The notes under the pieces are model-generated. The model was not told where the DNA came from. It did no database searches and was given only the letters and a program-made list of their open reading frames with translations. DNA of 6,459 bases, from the NCBI GenBank assembly GCA_947258735.1, contig CAMYJJ010000170.1, positions 1-6,459 on the forward strand, written 5' to 3'. This document shows, piece after piece, positions 6,251 through 6,459 of the stretch. The position numbers were made by a program, and so were the translations under genes. Numbering within the stretch: position 1 is the stretch's first letter; each line of letters opens with the position of its first letter. Origin of the DNA: Thermodesulfovibrionia bacterium (GTDB lineage Bacteria > Nitrospirota > Thermodesulfovibrionia > UBA6902).

Positions 6251-6280
6251 AAAAAGGGGCTTGTCTGAACAAGCCCCTTT
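6251..6280 (-). terminator. Intrinsic terminator of the small basic protein gene
   Basis: A perfect 12-bp stem, AAAGGGGCTTGT (6253-6264) against ACAAGCCCCTTT (6269-6280), encloses the four-base loop 6265-6268. Read on the minus strand it is followed by TTTTTATTTG, the classic stem plus U-tract. It lies 32 bases beyond the small gene's stop codon and about 10 bases before the VanZ-like start. On the plus strand only three T's, themselves part of the stem, end the hairpin before GG, so it works mainly in the minus direction. Confidence 0.88.
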
Positions 6281-6312
6281 GGTCTGACTCAATATGTTAC
6301 TTATAATATGTA

Positions 6313-6411
6313 CTACTTATGAACAGCACACTTTTTGGATTTACCACTAGCAGAGTTTTTGCATCTCTTGCCTTCCTTTGTTTTTGCTGCACATCTTGCT
6401 TTCTTTGCCAT
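6313..6411 (-). CDS. 32-residue basic protein with C-C-C-H putative zinc site
   Basis: This small gene encodes a 32-residue, highly basic protein (ten Lys and two Arg, one Glu) with Cys7, Cys17, Cys28 and His31. The pattern C-x2-KTKEG-x-RCK...C-x2-H resembles the small DUF5763-type domain, where CxAxTKxGxxCKxxA...CxxH is thought to bind a metal; I recall this resemblance and have not searched it. The start at 6411 is set by AAAGGAG (6417-6423) 5 bases upstream. An in-frame ATG at 6429 would give 38 residues but would place that ribosome binding site inside the gene. An intrinsic terminator follows 32 bases after the stop, so both expression signals of a real gene are present. Function is unknown; nucleic-acid binding is a reasonable guess from its charge. 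Confidence 0.75.
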   Translation of the reverse strand: MAKKARCAAKTKEGKRCKNSASGKSKKCAVHK

Positions 6412-6426
6412 CTTTTCTCCTTTCCT

Positions 6427-6458
6427 CATTGCAAGGTCTTATTTGGTAACCTGCAATG
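6427..6458. repeat. Imperfect hairpin upstream of the small basic protein gene
   Basis: CATTGCAAGGT (6427-6437) pairs with ACCTGCAATG (6449-6458), with A6434 bulged and an 11-base loop. It lies 3 bases upstream of the small gene's ribosome binding site. There is no T-run on the minus side, so it is not a terminator in that direction; on the plus side the window ends. It could be a leader-RNA structure, an operator dyad, or part of something outside the window. Confidence 0.4.
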
Positions 6459-6459
6459 C

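Noticed and set aside
1..6459. CRISPR arrays, tRNA or rRNA genes, insertion sequences, phage or defence genes.
   Set aside because: I saw no regularly spaced direct repeats, cloverleaf-like sequence, transposase or integrase motifs, or defence-related domains anywhere in the window.

Overview
The window looks like chromosomal DNA of a free-living anaerobic or microaerophilic Gram-negative bacterium with moderate GC. Evidence for this is a periplasmic tetraheme cytochrome c, a DsbA-type thiol oxidase, an ACR3 arsenite pump, a metal-sensing ArsR/SmtB regulator, and intergenic palindromes ending in GTCATTCC-like arms, a repeat style I associate with Nitrospirota and Desulfobacterota genomes. The taxon is an inference; there is no rRNA or other strong marker.

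Layout. (1) 1-189, minus: the first 63 codons of a CadC-like ArsR/SmtB metal sensor, cut by the window edge, with its promoter and a perfect 9-2-9 operator just upstream. (2) 190-452: intergenic, with that regulatory region, a possible forward promoter and a small GTCATTC/GAATGAC hairpin. (3) 453-3399, plus: a compact cluster of four genes. They are a secreted protein fusing a UshA-like metallophosphoesterase fold that lacks its metal ligands to a tetraheme cytochrome c domain; a DsbA-family oxidase with a CGHC active site; tsaB (tRNA t6A synthesis); and rimI (ribosomal protein S18 N-acetyltransferase). (4) 3400-3607: intergenic, with an 80-bp palindromic repeat. (5) 3608-4750, plus: an ACR3 arsenite efflux permease with an odd cysteine-rich C-terminal tail. 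(6) 4810-6240, minus and convergent: a large membrane protein made of a VanZ-like helical region, a LamG/concanavalin-like domain, and a second, decayed VanZ-like helical region. (7) 6251-6411, minus: a 32-residue basic protein with a C-C-C-H zinc-binding pattern, followed by a strong intrinsic terminator. That terminator lies only about 10 bases before the start of the VanZ-like gene.

How the parts fit. The cytochrome and DsbA are adjacent and both exported, so the oxidase may serve cysteine-containing periplasmic proteins such as its neighbour. tsaB and rimI are a common housekeeping pair, joined here by a TGATG stop/start overlap. The ArsR-type sensor and the ACR3 pump both concern metal(loid) stress, but four unrelated genes separate them and I see no copy of the sensor's operator before the pump, so co-regulation is not supported. 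I found no convincing new defence or mobile system. The most unusual items are the cytochrome fused to a catalytically dead phosphoesterase, the VanZ/LamG/VanZ architecture with an apparently permuted LamG order, the cysteine tail on ACR3, and the small zinc-binding-type gene whose terminator sits against the next gene.
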